Below are positions 5,543 through 6,165 of a stretch of DNA of 6,165 nt, one piece after another. The DNA is taken from positions 1 to 6,165 of the forward strand of contig CALKYH010000165.1 in assembly GCA_938003595.1 (NCBI GenBank), written 5' to 3'. The notes beneath the pieces were generated by a model. It made no database searches, had not been told where the DNA came from, and worked only from the letters and a program-made list of their open reading frames with translations. Position 1 is the first letter of the stretch. Every line of letters starts with the position of its first letter. This stretch comes from an uncultured bacterium (lineage in GTDB: Bacteria > Planctomycetota > Phycisphaerae > Phycisphaerales > UBA1924). A program made the translations under genes and the position numbers.

Positions 5543-6165
5543 TCAGGCGCCCTGGTTGAAGTGGCTCAGCACGAGATTCAGGTCGGCGAAGTCCACATGG
5601 CCGTCGCCGTTGACATCGCCGAGAAGGTCCTCGCCGGTGGCGTTCCACTGGCCCAGGACGATGTTCAGGTCGGCGAAGTCCACGACTCCGTCGCCGTTGG
5701 CGTCGCCCGGGAGCGGTTGGGGCGGGTAGGCGGGGTTGTAGGAGAACATCACGCGCCCGTCGTCGGCGTCCACGATCTGCACGGTGAACTCGCCCTTGAT
5801 CTCGTCGACGATCACGCGCCCGGCCATGTGCGCGTAGCCCGGGGGCTGCAGCACGGGCGGGAACTGGGCGCCGTCGGTGGAGCAGAAGAGGACGTCGGGG
5901 AGCAGGGCGTCGGTCGGGCTGTACTGCGCGAACACATTGTTGCTCGCGGGGCCGGCGCAGGCCTCGAAGAGCATCTTGGGCGAGTCCAGTCGCGTGTGGA
6001 CGAGCGAGCAGTGCCGGTCGCCCGACAGCACGATCACGCGCTGAATGAAGGGCGAGTCGTCGATTGCCTGCTCGAGCATGGCGCGCTCGGCGTGGAAGGC
6101 GGTGTGGAACCCGCCGCCCTCCCAGTTGTCGCGGAAGTCCTGCACATCGCCCCAGACGCTCGGGG
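5543..6165 (-). CDS. PhoD-like secreted phosphatase with C-terminal dockerin module (N-terminus beyond window)
   Basis: The last 206 residues of a larger protein; the reading frame is open to the window edge, so the true start is outside. Counting from the edge, VWGDVQDFRDNWEGG (3-17) followed by FHAERAMLEQAI (23-34) resembles the conserved D-x-W-x-G...ER..LL segment of PhoD alkaline phosphatases. VIVLSGDRHCS (43-53) matches their late metal-binding strand, usually LSGDVH. Residues 153-206 are a dockerin-type module: two F-hand calcium loops, D154-N156-D158-D162-D165 and D183-N185-D187-D191-D194, each followed by LN.VL..(W/F)N. PhoD enzymes are exported Ca/Fe phosphodi- or monoesterases. The dockerin suggests attachment to a cohesin-bearing partner or a surface-sorting role, as often seen at C-termini of secreted planctomycete proteins. 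The phosphatase part is called from a fragment and could be another calcineurin-like esterase. Confidence 0.8.
   Translation of the reverse strand, partial: PSVWGDVQDFRDNWEGGGFHTAFHAERAMLEQAIDDSPFIQRVIVLSGDRHCSLVHTRLDSPKMLFEACAGPASNNVFAQYSPTDALLPDVLFCSTDGAQFPPVLQPPGYAHMAGRVIVDEIKGEFTVQIVDADDGRVMFSYNPAYPPQPLPGDANGDGVVDFADLNIVLGQWNATGEDLLGDVNGDGHVDFADLNLVLSHFNQGA
5577..5683 (-). repeat. In-frame direct repeat encoding the two dockerin loops
   Basis: An identical 20-base segment occurs at 5577-5596 and 5664-5683, 87 bases (29 codons) apart. It encodes the VDFADLN portion of each calcium loop, and a shared CCGTCGCCGTTG follows in both copies. The near-identical DNA suggests recent duplication or gene conversion between the two halves of the module. 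Confidence 0.85.

Noticed and set aside
5577..5683. Short repeats resembling a CRISPR unit
   Set aside because: There are only two copies, in frame within a coding region, explained by the duplicated dockerin loops.

Overview
The window is strongly GC-rich and gene-dense, and it holds six protein genes, two of them cut by the window ends. Two features point to a planctomycete, probably of the Phycisphaerae. One is the secreted phosphatase-like protein at the right end, which finishes in a two-loop dockerin-type calcium module (repeated D-x-N-x-D-G loops followed by ADLN), an architecture common in that group. The other is the phrase EEIGGYFGGRDHTTVMHA in the DNA-binding domain of DnaA. This lineage call is an inference; no rRNA or other marker is present.

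Layout. Bases 1-554 (-) are the N-terminal part of a MoxR-family AAA+ ATPase. A divergent intergenic stretch (555-697) carries an inverted repeat. Then comes mutM/fpg (698-1654, +), the 8-oxoguanine/FaPy DNA glycosylase, with an unusual 45-residue tail after its zinc finger. Next is a 345-base convergent gap (1655-1999) with no credible gene. Together with the mutM tail it holds three same-strand DnaA-box-like 9-mers, a tandem 11-base repeat and an AT-richer patch, so it is a candidate replication origin. dnaA follows (2000-3469, -), complete, without dnaN or recF beside it in the window. Upstream of dnaA, in the same direction, is an RNase Z-like metallo-beta-lactamase hydrolase (3619-4587, -). 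Diverging from it is a TVP38/TMEM64 (VTT-domain) membrane protein (4711-5529, +). The last gene (5543-6165, -) is the C-terminal part of a PhoD-like phosphatase with the dockerin module.

The genes are mainly housekeeping: replication initiation, base-excision repair, probable tRNA 3' processing, membrane and secreted functions. They do not form one obvious pathway. Only dnaA and the RNase Z-like gene are co-directional neighbours, and a 149-base spacer with two hairpins separates them. The two complete plus-strand genes (mutM and VTT) lack a Shine-Dalgarno and have a -10-like hexamer 7-8 bases before the ATG, which suggests leaderless transcripts. The MoxR, dnaA and RNase Z-like genes have purine-rich ribosome sites.

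I found no CRISPR array, insertion sequence, tRNA, rRNA or defence cassette. The best leads are the possible origin beside dnaA, the mutM tail overlapping it, and the dnaA leader hairpin that abuts its ribosome binding site.
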